From Macrostomum hystrix (Eukaryota; Platyhelminthes; Macrostomidae): DNA of 64,000 bases. Position numbers and translations under genes: made by a program. How positions within the stretch are numbered: position 1 is the stretch's first letter; each line of letters opens with the position of its first letter. Below are positions 33,560 to 45,150 of the stretch, one piece after another. The stretch lies in NCBI GenBank assembly GCA_950097015.1, contig CATNEN010000011.1, forward strand, positions 5,544,001-5,608,000. The letters run 5' to 3'. The notes beneath the pieces were generated by a model. The model was not told the origin of the DNA and did not search any database. It worked only from the letters and a program-made list of their open reading frames with translations.

Positions 33560-35205
33560 GTCTACCCGCTTAGCTACCCGCGGGACTACCACTGGGAGAG
33601 GGGGGAGAAGAAGGGGGAGAGGATGGAGGAGTCCAGTGGAGGTTTGGAGTGGTCCTATTGGCCTCAGGCTGGCCAGTCCCACTCGTCCCATAGGCCACAG
33701 GCATGACCGCCGTGCCTACCCCAAGCTAAGCTCGAAACCGGAGAAAAGTCTAAGGGAATAAGGGAGCGTTCGGATTGCCCGGAATCGGGAACGACAAGGG
33801 CCTCAACAGCCTACTGTCGTCAGTAGTGTGGTGCGCAACTGACTCCTAGCTTTGGTAGCGGTGGTCGAATCGGTCTAGGCCCTTGTCACAGAACTGAGGA
33901 AATTCTATCGGCAAAGCGGATAGATGATCTAGGGTAGCGCCACCACCCAGTGCGCCTACGTTGCCACCGCAGAAATTTGGGAACCTGGGTCCCCGGAGTA
34001 CGCAGCTCCTAGTTTATAGCACAGATCTGAACAAGCCGAAAATCGGGCATTGCTGCAACTTCCGTTTTAGACTGGGGTGAGAGCCCCAGAATGGATCGAG
34101 ACACGCCTCACAAGGGGATTCCTGCATTTGCGCTACAGGGGTCTAGAAAGGTGGTACTAAGAACTCGAACGAGAATCCGTTGCCAGAATCCTAATTAACA
34201 CATGAGACACATTCCATACATAAGACTGCAGCCTAAGGTAACTAACGAATCCGAATCTGTGTGAGCTGAGGAGATCAGAGGTTGGAGAGATTAAGCAGAA
34301 CAACTGGCTGAGTGATTATGCAAGCGGAAGATTATTAGATCATCACTCTCGCTCCCGTGGCCGCAGTTGCGAAAGAGGGACAGAGGGGAAACTCCATTGG
34401 AAAGGGAGTTTGACACGTACACTTGAGCCCACCCAGGAGAGAGAAGGAAAGCCGGCCAAGGATTCCCCTAACCCCCTATGAAGAAATGCACATGCTACGC
34501 TCCGCATCTGCTCGCGAATCCCTAGCTCCTTATTAACTCTCGCACCCGCTTACAGTTGTCTTCCTGCCGCAGCCTTCAGCTCGGCATCGCCAGAGCCCAC
34601 CCCCTAGCGAATTAGCCGCTCATAACTGAGGGCAGTCTAGTTACTTAGCTGAATGCCGGTCGCGGTGCTGCAGGCCTGTAGCTCTCGTGGGAGGGGGCAG
34701 GGCAAGATAAGGGGAGAAGGAGAGGTAGAGGAGGTTGGTTGCGAGTTGGCAAGGGGCCAAAACACGAGTTGAGCTCAGGGCTCGATTTAGAAGCTCACCT
34801 AAAGAGGTGGCTTGCACGTTTGGAAGTGTCTAAACAGGCAATGGGCCTGCAGTTGCTATTTGAGCTTATAGCTCTAGGGTCTCCGGAGAGTAACTTACCT
34901 CCGGAGAGTAAGTGGAAAGGGTCTTGCCTTGCCGGGCCCGGAAAGTGTAAGGTCCAAGGGTAAGAGGTGAGGTCCGTGAGGACTTAGGTCTCCGAAGGGT
35001 GCCACTCGGGAGCAGCGCAGCGCGCTTGCTTAAATAGGCCTGCGACTCCGCCAACCTCGACATTCATCAAACTGACCCGCATTTCCGCAGGCCTGTCAGC
35101 GAGGAATCGAAGCGGCGTTGCGCCACCCCGAGTCCCCACTGAACCAGCGGCGGGAAACGATAGATGCCCTCTGAGAGCAACTGCCGGCTGTCTGATACTC
35201 AATAG
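33560..35205 (+). repeat. long inverted repeat, left arm
   Basis: This arm pairs with 36,500-38,285 on the opposite strand. Matching blocks, in order from the outside: CTCAGGCTGGCCAGTCCCAC, CCACCACCCAGTGCGCCTACG, GTCTAGAAAGGTGGTAC, CACTCTCGCTCCCGTGGCCGC, ACTCCATTGGAAAGGGAG, CCTAAAGAGGTGGCTTGC and GCGCAGCGCGCTTGCTTAAATAGGCC. The arms differ by many substitutions and small indels. The open frames in it show no known domain. It could be a foldback transposon arm; no terminal duplication was found. Confidence 0.85.
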
Positions 35206-36499
35206 GGCTCACTGGGAAGGGTCAATCCCCGACTCGCTTGGCGGAGTCATCGTTTCCCGGCTGCATTGCCGGGGGCTCCCCTTGCTCGGTTAGAAGGCCG
35301 TAGGGACATTGCCCGGTCCTTTGTTAAGACAGGCCCAACCAAGGCTCGCTTTACACTAAGAGAGCCGTGCCGACCAGATTCTAGCCCGTCCTTAGGGTCG
35401 AACAATGCACAGCTTCGGGGCGCGAGCACGGGTGTCGTTAGACTCATTCCGGATCCCAGCCCCCTAACAGGTCCTCACCTAAGTCAGACTTGGTCAAAGT
35501 TATGCGGCACTTTCGGATTCAGGTACTTGAAAGCAGGCCTCCCGCGACACCAATAGTCAACGTTTATACTAGAGACCCACGTGGCATCCTACGGCAAGCA
35601 CATAAACCCGAAGACACTCTAACATGAAATCCACTCGCACAGCCTACTCATAGTAGTTCAAGGTGACTAATCAGAATTTTGGAACTAACAAAAAGCCTGA
35701 ATGAAATTGAAAATTAAAATGCGACTATTTCGAGAATTCGAATGACAGTCGACGGAATTGAAATTCAGCAAATCTAGAGATAAGATAAGTCGGCATACGG
35801 GAAATGAAATCTAGAAGGAGCCCTTTCGGCTAGCTACCACAGAAATATGCGGCGCTGTACTAAAACTGAAATGTTTGAGTTCACTCCGCATGACAGCATA
35901 ATAATTTCCCATAGCATCTGCATTAAATTTGTAATCGGATGAAAAAATTAATCAAGGAGGGATAAAATTGTTTCTGTTATTAGGATAATAAAACTTTCAA
36001 TGCGAGTTCCTTTTAATGTTTACCTGTTCTCATTACATAAAGCTCGGTTACTTCAACTTGATGTGGAGTGTGCTGCTGGAATCGAGTGGGAATGTGAGCC
36101 AGCATAATTTTTCAAATTTTTAAGTGCCTAATAATTGCGACCCACATAGCAGCTGGCCGCAAACACGATCATTAATCTTAGGGCCGGGTTTTGGGCGGCG
36201 GTGAATTAAGTAGCCGTCGAATCCCTTCTCCCTGGATCTGTCTAGACCCCTGTAGGAATGACTGATCGCGGCCATAGCTTTTATTGTATGAGTAGTTTAG
36301 CTCATAATTCCCCTCCAAACCGCGATCAGATATAGGGGATCACTCGGGCGTTATGAGTGATCATTAATTCTTCATGTCCCCACTTCTTTACAGTATTCGA
36401 GCCTAGCTCGACTTTATGACCTCCCTCCTTTAGATACATGTAAATGTCACTGTAGGCAGGTCGGCGCCTGCGCTTCCCATTGTCCTGGCGGAGTAACAA
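35206..36499. other. central loop of the long inverted repeat
   Basis: Mixed unique sequence: a GC-richer stretch at 35,210-35,620 and an AT-rich part at 35,620-36,170. It also holds a short palindrome around GATCGCGG...CCGCGATC (36,265-36,330). No transposase or other gene was seen. Confidence 0.5.
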
Positions 36500-38285
36500 T
36501 CATTGGCCGACTGCCGACGGCTGTTCGAGCAGAACATCTGTCGTTTCTCGCCGCCGGTTCGTTGGGCAATTGGGGCGGCAATCGCCGCTTCAATTCCTCG
36601 ATGACAGGCTGGCGCGAATGTGGGTTGCTTTGATGGATGTCGGGGTTGGCGTGCTGCAGGACTATTTAAGAAAGCGCGCTGCGCTGCTCCCTCTAGGACC
36701 TTTTTCTCCCGCCGGCTCTTCCCCTTCTCCCCTGCCGGACTTACTTTTGCCGGGCCGGACTCCCACCGGACCCAGAGCACCTTTCCGGACCCACGTAGGG
36801 CATAGACCCCTGAGCCTTGAGCTCCGAGCAGATAGTGCAGGCCAATTGCCTGCTTCCATCCCCTAAGCGCAAGCCACCTCTTTAGGTGAGCTCCAAATTG
36901 AGCCTCTGAGCTCCCAGTGTGTTGGCCCCTGCCAACTCGCAGAAGTTTCCTCCCTCTGCCTTACTGTCTTGCCCATCCTTTCTCCCCGAGAACAACGGGA
37001 CTGCAGCACGCGGCCAAACGAGATCCAGCTAAGTAATCCGCGCAGCGGTTTATTATTGTTAATCCTAAGGGACATTTTACTTTTAGTTAGGCGGCATTTA
37101 GTGGGAGGGGAGTTAGGGAAGTTTTCAGCCTAATAAAACCACTTAATCTAAAGCACCTTTAACTTATTGGGCTAATTTTTAACATCAACCTAATTTTTAC
37201 TATGTCTCCTTTTCACCTTTATTTTCTCATTAGACAGCCCTCTACCATGAGTGGCTAATCTATTAGGGGAATGGGTTCTGGCACAGCCGAGCTGAAAGCT
37301 GCGGCAGGAAGGCAATTGTAAGCGCGCATGAGAGTAATATGGAGCTAGGGATTTGTAAGTAAATGCGGAGGGTAGCATGTGCATTTCCTTTCCAGGGGGT
37401 TGGGGGAATCCTTGGCCGGTTTTCCTTCTCCCTCTTGGGTGGGTTCAAGGTACGTGTCGAGCTCCCTTTCCAATGGAGTTTTCCCGCTGTCCCCCTTTCG
37501 CACCTGCGGCCACGGGAACGAGAGTGATGTTCAATTAATCTCACGCTTGCATAATCACTCAGCCAGTGTTCAGCTTAACCTCTCCTGCCTCTGATTTCCT
37601 CAACTCACACAGACTCGGATTGCTAGTTATCTAATGTGTAGGCTGCAGTCTAATGTACCGAATGTGTCTGATGTTTCATGAGTAGGATTCTGGCTATGGG
37701 TTTCTTTTTCGGGTTCTGAGTACCACCTTTCTAGACCACTGTAGCGCAAATTCAGGAATCCCCTGGTGAGGCGTGTCTCGATCCATTCTGGGGTCTTCAC
37801 CCTAGTCTAAAACGGAAGTTACAGAAGGCTCTATTTTTTCGGCTTGTCGAAGATCTGCGTGACAAACTAGGAGCCGCGAGCTCCGGGGACCCAAGTTCCC
37901 AAATGTCTGCGGTGGCCACGTAGGCGCATTGGGTGGTGGCGCTACCCTAGATCATTTTCCGCTTTGCCGATAGCCTTTCCGCATTTCTAAGACAAGAGCC
38001 TAGGCCGAGTCGACCACTGCTACCGAGTTTAGGGGTCAGTTACGAACATGCTACTGATGACAGTAGGCTGCATAGCCCTGTCCTATCCGTCTGCGGGTAG
38101 TCCGACATCTATTTAGACTTTTAGCCGGTTTCGAGCACTGCTTGGGGTAGGCACGGCAGTCATGCCTGTGGCCTATGGGTTGAGTGGGACTGGCCAGCCT
38201 GAGGCCGAGAGGACCACTCCCTGCATCCACTGTCTCTCCCTTCATCTCTCCCTTCATCCCTCTTTCCGCGGCAACTCGCGAGACT
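36500..38285 (-). repeat. long inverted repeat, right arm
   Basis: Reverse complement of the left arm. It carries about 200 bases of extra AT-richer DNA at 37,045-37,250 that the left arm lacks, so one arm has gained or lost a segment after the arms formed. The outer match fades at about 38,230-38,285. Confidence 0.85.
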
Positions 38286-38399
38286 TTGCGGTACGACGTC
38301 TGACTCTATCGCCATCCCCACACTCCTTTCCTTCACGAGGACAGATCATCGGATTGCAAACCCGCAGCTATTTCAAACTACAAAATCTAGATTTTACAT

Positions 38400-38810
38400 G
38401 CGCAAATATAATTTTCACTGGGATATTTCAATTCGTAAATTCGTTCTCACAAAGATTTCCTAATTCGCACGTACATTCAGTTCTATGGGGCTCCTTGTAA
38501 GTACATTCATTTGCCCAGTGCGATTTCATTTTACTGGGTTTTCCCGATACGTACATAAATTTCTAAAGGGATTCCCCATACGTACATTTATTTATAAATG
38601 GGGTTCCCCATAAGTATATAAATTTCTAAATGGATTTTTGCCACAAGTAAATTAATTTCTAAAAGCGATTTCCCCAAACGTACATAAACTTCCGATTGGG
38701 ATTTCCCCAGACGTAAATAGACGTAAATAGATGGTTTCCCATTTCTAAATGGGGTTTCCCCATAGGTGCATTTTATTCTTACTGGGATTTCCCTTGAGTG
38801 CATATGTTAA
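38400..38810. repeat. diverged tandem repeat, about 40-bp unit
   Basis: Recurrent CGTACATAAATTTCTAAA and GGGATTCCCCAT blocks alternate through the region. The units are old and imperfect. The array lies just downstream of the polyadenylation signal of the CAP gene. Confidence 0.7.
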
Positions 38811-38820
38811 CGTAAACAGT

Positions 38821-38826
38821 TTTATT
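38821..38826 (-). terminator. polyadenylation signal AATAAA of the CAP-EGF gene
   Basis: Minus-strand AATAAA (AGAGAATAAAACTG) is 65 bases after the stop codon at 38,892, a normal distance. Confidence 0.6.
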
Positions 38827-38891
38827 CTCTTTTCTTATCTGTGTCTCAGCTGTCTCAGCTGCTTTGACGCGGTCCGTATATCACCTCCGCC

Positions 38892-41800
38892 TTAATCATC
38901 AAGGACTCTAAGCAGCAGGCAAGCCAGAGTTGTCAGCATGACAGCCAGCAGGCCGTTGAATAGGCTATTGAAACCTCCGCCACCGCTGTTGCCTCCGCCG
39001 CTGCCGCCGCCACCGCTGCCGCCACCGCCGCTGCCGCCGCCACCGCTGCCGCCACCGCCGCTGCCGCCACCGCCGCTGCCGCCACCACCGCCTGTGCTGA
39101 TGATTGTGCCAAATTGGACATCTGCGACAGACTTGTAGCTGCTGGCGCTGCTGATGCTGACACTGCAGCAGCTGGCAAGACTGCTGGAGATGGTGCTGTT
39201 GGCCGAGTTGATGGTGCCGCTGAGTACAGTCATTGACACGCTGGTTGTGGTCACCACTGAATCATTTTTCGTTGTAAAGTCAACGTAAGGTATCCAGAAT
39301 TAGCCAATTATCCTAAAATTTTCCTTAGATTCTAAACTATCCTCAGATCCGACATTATTCTCAGATGCCAATTTTCCTCTGATCCCTAAATATCCTCAGA
39401 TCCTAAATTATCTACAGATCCTAAATTATACTCAGATCCTAAATTGTCCTCAGATCCTAAATTGTCCCCAGATCCTAAATTATCTACAGATCCTAAATTG
39501 TCCTCAGATCCTAAATTATCTACAGATAATAAATTGTCCCCCAGATCCTAAATTATCATCAGATCCTAAATTATCTCCATCAGAGATCCCACACTCACCC
39601 GCTCGCCTCCGTCTGCGGCCCGGGCTGGCGGGGTTGCAGAGCGCGTTGTCGGATTTGGACGAAGCATAGACAGCCACTCCCAGGTCGCCAGTCGAGTTCA
39701 ACGACACCGAGAAGTCCACATAGCGCATGTCGCCGACAGCCAGAAGGTCGCCCGTGGCGCCGCCAGGTGGCGCGGTTGCTCCCGCGCCGCAGCACTCGGC
39801 GAACTTCCCGACGCTGCGGCAGTAGGAGTTGACGGCGCTGACTAGGGTGGACTGAAGCACCGGCCACACCTGACTGGCGAACTGCGGGGGAAGATCAGGC
39901 CGAGATGTATCAAAAATTGTAAAATTATCCTCAATGGGAAATGTGACTAGCAGGAGAGCTGCGGGCAATGGCGCATCGTTTGATGACACTAGACCCGCAG
40001 CCAGTGGGGAGGCAACGGCGCTCATTCAGCTGACTCCTAAGCACATACTCGCACAGGGGGCGTGTACATCTCCCCTGACTTTCTCATCGTCCGGAAGAGT
40101 ACACTCTCACTGTGCCTGCTTATAATTGTAGTCAGCAACAATAAAGCTAGCCGCTCACAGTCAGTGGTGTGGCGGGCACACTCGTGCACTTTCCATTGCT
40201 GCAGAAGGTGTCTCTGCTCTGCAGTGTCAGGTAGATGGCTCCGTTGTAGGCCTCGCCAGACAGCTGGCACTGGGGCCCAGTGAAATTACCGACGCAGCTG
40301 CAGTTGCAGGTTGAGCTGCCGTTATTCTCGATGCCACCGTTCTGGCAGGGAGTGTTGACCTGCGTGCAGCGGCTGCACTTCGGCTCTGGTGCGCTTGAGC
40401 TTCGGGCTGGAATTGAAGGTATGCTCAGACTCGAACTCAATGCTCGTTTGTATCATCCCAGTCCATTTCTGATCCCTTCATTTCTGATCCCTTCATTTCT
40501 CATCCCTTCATTTCTCTTCCCTAAATTTCTTGACCCTACATTTCCTGACCCTACATTTCTCATCCCTTCAATTCTCATCCCTTCATTTCTCATCCCTTCC
40601 ATTCTAACCCTTTCAATTCTCATCCCTTCATTTCTCATCCCTTCCATTCTAACCCTTTCAATTCTCATCCCTTCATTTCTCATCCCTTCCATTCTAACCC
40701 TTTCAATTCTCATCCCTTCATTTCTCATCCCTTCCATTCTAACCCTTTCAATTCTCATCCCTTCATTTCTCATCCCTTCCATTCTAACCCTTTCAATTCT
40801 CATCCCTTCCATTCTAACCCTTTCAATTCTCATCCCTTCATTTCTCATCCCTTCCATTCTAACCCTTTCAATTCTCATCCCTTCATTTCTCATCCCTTCC
40901 ATTCTAACCCTTTCAATTCTCATCCCTTCATTTCTCATCCCTTCCATTCTAACCCTTTCAAATCTCATCCCTTCATTTCTCATCCCTTCATTTCTCTTCC
41001 CTAAATTTCTTGACCCTACATTTCCTGACCCTACATTTCTCATCCCTTCCATTCTAACCCTTTCAATTCTCATCCCTACATTTCTCATCCCTTCTATTCT
41101 AACCCTTTCAATTCTCATCCCTTCATTTCTTATCCCTACATTTCCCATCCCTACATTTCCCATCCCTACATTTCTTATCCGTACATTTCCCATCCATTTA
41201 TTTCCCATCGCTTATTTTCTCATTCATGTGTTCCTCATATTTCACTTGCTTAATTAATCCCTCTATTTTTCATTTATTTCTCCCAAAGAATAATCTAACA
41301 CCCACTGGAACAGTCCCAGCCGCTGAAGCCGCTTTGACAGGTGCACATGCACAGCGAGGGCTCCAGTCCGATCAGCTCAAGTCGGGTGCCGCAGTTTTTG
41401 CATTGCAGCGAACAAGCTGTCAATCATTTTGGGGGGGGCATTGGTTCGTTAAATTTAAACAGTCTTGATTTTTCTTCAAATTTGAAACTATTAATAAAGT
41501 GGGGGCAACTCACTGACTGTTTTGTTCTTGTTATTAACCAAATCGTCCCGCACGGTTCCGTTGATGCAGAGTCCTTCGTAGCAGAATCCGCCGCCAAGGC
41601 ACGATGAACAGCTCGGCCCGGCTGTGTAGGGCGGCGAGGGCGCCCTTTGATGTTGGATAGAAGCGGATATAGTCGTGGATATGGATGGATAGTCGTGGAT
41701 ATGGATGGATAGTCGTGGATATAGATGGATAGGTGTGGATAAAGATGGATAGGTGTGGATATAGATGGATAGGTGTGGATATAGATGGATAGGTGTGGAT

Positions 41801-44800
41801 AAAGATGGATAGGTGTGGATATAGATGGATAGGTGTGGATATAGATGGATAGGTGTGGATATAGATGGATAGGTGTGGATATAGATGGATAGGTGTGGAT
41901 ATAAATGGATAGGTGTGGATATAGATGGATAGGTGTGGATATAGATGGATAGGTGTGGATATAGATGGATAGGTGTGGATAAAGATGGATAGGTGTGGAT
42001 ATAGATGGGTAGGTGTGGATATAGATGGATAGGTGTGGATATAGATGGATAGGTGTGGATATAGATGGATAGGTGTGGATATAGATGGATAGGTGTGGAT
42101 ATAGATGGATAGGTGTGGATATAGATGGATAGGTGTGGATATAGATGGATAGGTGTGGATATAGATGGATAGGTGTGGATATAGATGGATAGGTGTGGAT
42201 ATAGATGGATAGGTGTGGATATAGATGGATAGGTGTGGATATAGATGGATAGGTGTGGATATAGATGGGTAGGTGTGGATATAGATGGATAGGTGTGGAT
42301 ATAGATGGATAGGTGTGGATATAGATGGATAGGTGTGGATATAGATGGATAGGTGTGGATATAGATGGATAGGTGTGGATATAGATGGATAGGTGTGGAT
42401 ATAGATGGATAGGTGTGGATATAGATGGATAGGTGTGGATATAGATGGGTAGGTGTGGATATAGATGGATAGGTGTGGATATAGATGGATAGGTGTGGAT
42501 ATAGATGGGTAGGTGTGGATATAGATGGATAGGTGTGGATATAGATGGATAGGTGTGGATATAGATGGATAGGTGTGGATATAGATGGATAGGTGTGGAT
42601 AAAGATGGATAGGTGTGGATATAGATGGGTAGGTGTGGATATAGATGGATAGGTGTGGATAAAGATGGATAGGTCTGGATATAGATGGGTAGGTGTGGAT
42701 ATAGATGGATAGGTGTGGATATAGATGGGTAGGTGTGGATATAGATGGATAGGTGTGGATAAAGATGGATAGGTCTGGATATAGATGGGTAGGTGTGGAT
42801 ATAGATGGATAGGTGTGGATATAGATGGATAGGTGTGGATATAGATGGATAGGTGTGGATATAGATGGATAGGTGTGGATATAGATGGATAGGTGTGGAT
42901 ATAGATGGGTAGGTGTGGATATAGATGGATAGGTGTGGATAAAGATGGATAGGTCTGGATATAGATGGGTAGGTGTGGATATAGATGGATAGGTGTGGAT
43001 ATAGATGGATAGGTCTGGATATAGATGGATAGGTGTGGATATAGATGGGTAGGTGTGGATATAGATGGATAGGTGTGGATATAGATGGATAGGTGTGGAT
43101 ATAGATGGATAGGTGTGGATATAGATGGATAGGTGTGGATAAAGATGGATAGGTGTGGATATAGATGGGTAGGTGTGGATATAGATGGATAGGTGTGGAT
43201 AAAGATGGATAGGTCTGGATATAGATGGGTAGGTGTGGATATAGATGGATAGGTGTGGATATAGATGGGTAGGTGTGGATATAGATGGATAGGTGTGGAT
43301 AAAGATGGATAGGTCTGGATATAGATGGGTAGGTGTGGATATAGATGGATAGGTGTGGATATAGATGGATAGGTCTGGATATAGATGGATAGGTCTGGAT
43401 ATAGATGGATAGGTCTGGATATAGATGGATAGGTGTGGATATAGATGGGTAGGTGTGGATATAGATGGATAGGTGTGGATAAAGATGGATAGGTCTGGAT
43501 ATAGATGGGTAGGTGTGGATATAGATGGATAGGTGTGGATATAGATGGATAGGTCTGGATATAGATGGATAGGTCTGGATATAGATGGATAGGTGTGGAT
43601 ATAGATTGGTAGCAAATAACGGAGATGAATTGCCCATCCCACTGAAGGGGATAATAATGCGTTAAAGAACGGAAATTGATAAAAATGAAAAGTGAGCATC
43701 GATTAAGCAATCATGCGCCCTCACGTCTTGTCGTACTCGCAGACAAAAAGATTTCCAGCGCCGCACGCTGCGATGGCGCAGCCGACCTCCCTCACGTTGG
43801 AGCCGACTAGCTGGGTGTAATGACCGCAGACAACAAAATTGAACACATTCGGCCTGTTGCACTGATTTGTAGTGAAATTGTAGGCCAGGTGCTCCATATA
43901 GAACAGGGTGACCATGTCTGAGGTGTTGGTCCTGCCGCCCAGGTACAAATTCTCGCCGAGGCCGGTGTATTCGCCGCCGTAGTTGTGCTCAAATACGCAT
44001 CGATTAGCTGCTGCCTGGGCCAGGCGTTCCAGGCGGGTGTTCCATGTCTGCGGACAGGATTTGGCGTTGAGCTTGACTGTGCTCAATCCGCGATTAGGGA
44101 TTAGGAATTGGGATTAAGGATTATCGGTTAGGAATATGGATTATGGATAAAGGATTAGGGTTTGGATTATAATTATGGGATTTTGAATATTAACTATTTA
44201 TTAAGGATTGAGGATTAGTGTTCGGGGATTGGGGTAAATGAATTGGGTTCTATGACCTGTATACTATAAGGTTTTCGTGAGTGTCAGATCGGTCTATTTA
44301 AGGGGGCGCTGCCGCGGAGGGACGAACATTCAAGGCGCGGTGAAAGTGTTCACTGCCTGACAATGAGAAAGAAAGGACAGATGTACACACCTGTGTGTGC
44401 GTGTGTGCTCTGCTCAGGAGTCAGCGAAATGGGCAGAACTGCCTCCTCGCTGGCTGCTGATCTAGTGTCACCAAATTTGATTGATTAGTAAACGGAGATG
44501 AGAGAACTGAAGTACTCAGGCAAGCTAGCTTACAAGATAGTTCATGTTTCCACCAGTGGGATAGACCGAGGTCCTGAGTCGGTTGTGAGTGTTGAGTGTT
44601 TCAACTTTCTGCTCAGGCGTGAGCACAAGACAGTCAGCTAGATTCATTAGGCTGGACAGGAGAAGCAGACAGACCGGGAATCGAACACAGGACCTCAGCC
44701 TGTTGTCCTCGTTGGACCTATAAAAAAGGAAATTGTAAAAACAAAGGTTGTGTTTCATGTTCTCAAAAAATTTTGAGAAAATAGGGACTTTTTAAACTTA

Positions 44801-44802
44801 CA
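38892..44802 (-). CDS. secreted or GPI-anchored CAP (SCP/CRISP-type) protein with EGF-like repeats and Gly4Ser stalk
   Basis: Exons on the minus strand: an untranslated exon ending AT at 44802, then 44717-44534, 44047-43725, 41644-41514, 41416-41306, 40406-40159, 39881-39599, 39256-38892. All junctions are GT...AG and stay in frame, giving 548 residues. A signal peptide (VRFPVCLLLLSSLMNLADC) precedes a complete CAP domain (about 36-200): HNRLR, GGNMNYLTWN, CVFEHNYGGEYTGLGENLY, FYMEHLAYNF, CGHYTQLVGS, GNLFVCEYD. The His-Glu-Glu-His cleft residues are present. A CRISP-like hinge (PPYTAGPSCSSC) leads to two EGF-like modules (CMCTCQSGFSGWDC; CNCSCVGNFTGPQC), an unrecognised domain with a furin-like RRRRR, about seven GGGGS units and a hydrophobic tail (FNGLLAVMLTTLACLLL) suited to a GPI anchor. 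CAP proteins act in defence, reproduction and secretion; this one's role is unknown. Confidence 0.87.
38960..39100 (-). repeat. coding (GGGGS)n minisatellite, 15-bp unit
   Basis: GCCGCCACCGCCGCT-type units in the last CAP exon encode a Gly4Ser linker between the ectodomain and the hydrophobic tail. Confidence 0.9.
39330..39580. repeat. CAP intron minisatellite, 18-bp unit
   Basis: CAGATCCTAAATTATCCT-like units fill the intron between the last two exons. Confidence 0.9.
39940..40145 (-). repeat. SINE-like family 2 fragment in a CAP intron
   Basis: It shares AGCTGCGGGCAATGGCGCATC, CTAGACCCGCAGCCAG and CTGACTCCTAAGCAC blocks with copies at 7.5, 45.5 and 60.2 kb. The tRNA-like head is absent. 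Confidence 0.6.
40465..41225. repeat. CAP intron minisatellite, 45-bp higher-order unit built on 15 bp
   Basis: CATCCCTTCATTTCT and CATCCCTTCCATTCTAACCC plus TTTCAATTCT combine into an almost exact 45-bp repeat. A CTTCCCTAAATTTCTTGACC module appears twice, near 40,510 and 41,000, so a larger block was also duplicated. The long open frames over it on both strands are artefacts. Confidence 0.95.
41655..43615. repeat. CAP intron minisatellite, 20-bp unit, about 2 kb
   Basis: The near-perfect unit is ATAGATGGATAGGTGTGGAT. Four recurrent single-base variants (ATAGATGGGT, AAAGATGGAT, AGGTCTGGAT, ATAAATGGAT) mark internal duplications, most clearly in a mixed block repeated between 42,600 and 43,560. 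Because 20 is not divisible by three but units contain no stop, three minus-strand frames of over 700 residues appear; none is a gene. Confidence 0.97.
44095..44225. repeat. degenerate GGATTAGG-type short repeat in a CAP intron
   Basis: Irregular GGATTA, GGAATTGGGATTAAGG and ATTATGG units with no fixed period. Confidence 0.5.
44280..44490. repeat. SINE-like family 2 fragment in a CAP intron
   Basis: It has GTGTTCACTGCCTGACAATG, TGTGTGCTC...CAGGAGTCAG and CTGGCTGCTGATCTAGTGTC, matching the family body at 60.2 kb in the same orientation. Confidence 0.55.
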
Positions 44803-45150
44803 TTTTAACTTCGGAAATTTTCAAAATGGATTTTCAGGAACACTCGACAAGACGCGCGCGCGCTAAGCATTTGAGGTCATTTCGTCGTCTCGCAAGCCCA
44901 ATTTATCAGCGATCAGGTCTGGAGGGCGGTGTGAAAAAAAACGCGCTGGGTGGCGGGCATGCGTGGGAAGGGTTTGAGGCGGGCGTTGCCATGGTAACAA
45001 GATTCGCGTCGCGTAAAGAATGAAAAAATAAAATTGTCAGACAATTTTTCTGGCCAATAAGAAGCCGGTGGTGAGGAAGAGAGGATGAGAAAACAAGCCG
45101 CCATTGTCCTTCGTGACTGATTGTGTCTCACCAAACTCTGACTTTTAATT
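44803..45150 (-). promoter_or_regulatory. CpG-containing promoter-like region upstream of the CAP gene
   Basis: It is locally GC- and CpG-rich (GACGCGCGCGCGC near 44,853; CGCGTCGCG near 45,006) compared with flanks, with a CCAAT at 45,054-45,058 and a perfect X-box between. The 5' exon that ends in AAAAT/GTAAGT at 44,802 must begin in this region. Open frames across it show no domain. Confidence 0.5.
44985..44998. promoter_or_regulatory. perfect RFX-type X-box, GTTGCCATGGTAAC
   Basis: A 14-base palindromic X-box (GTTNCC-AT-GGNAAC), the site bound by RFX transcription factors. It lies about 180 bases upstream of the end of the first CAP-gene exon, within a CpG-rich stretch. RFX sites often mark ciliary and some secretory or neural genes; relevance to the CAP gene is inferred from position only. 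Confidence 0.6.

Noticed and set aside
33503-38500. Several short open frames in the long inverted repeat as genes
   Set aside because: They are not conserved between the two arms, lack domains and are interrupted by indels in the partner arm.
38933-39178. Ala-rich frame over the (GGGGS) region on the minus strand
   Set aside because: Shadow of the true frame, which continues in phase from the upstream CAP exons and ends in a hydrophobic tail.
41424-43710. Three overlapping open frames of more than 700 residues on the minus strand (HLYPHLSIYIHTYPSIS-type)
   Set aside because: They are translations of a 20-bp tandem repeat that has no stop in these frames, and they lie in an intron of the CAP gene; only the last 40 or so residues of one frame correspond to a true exon.
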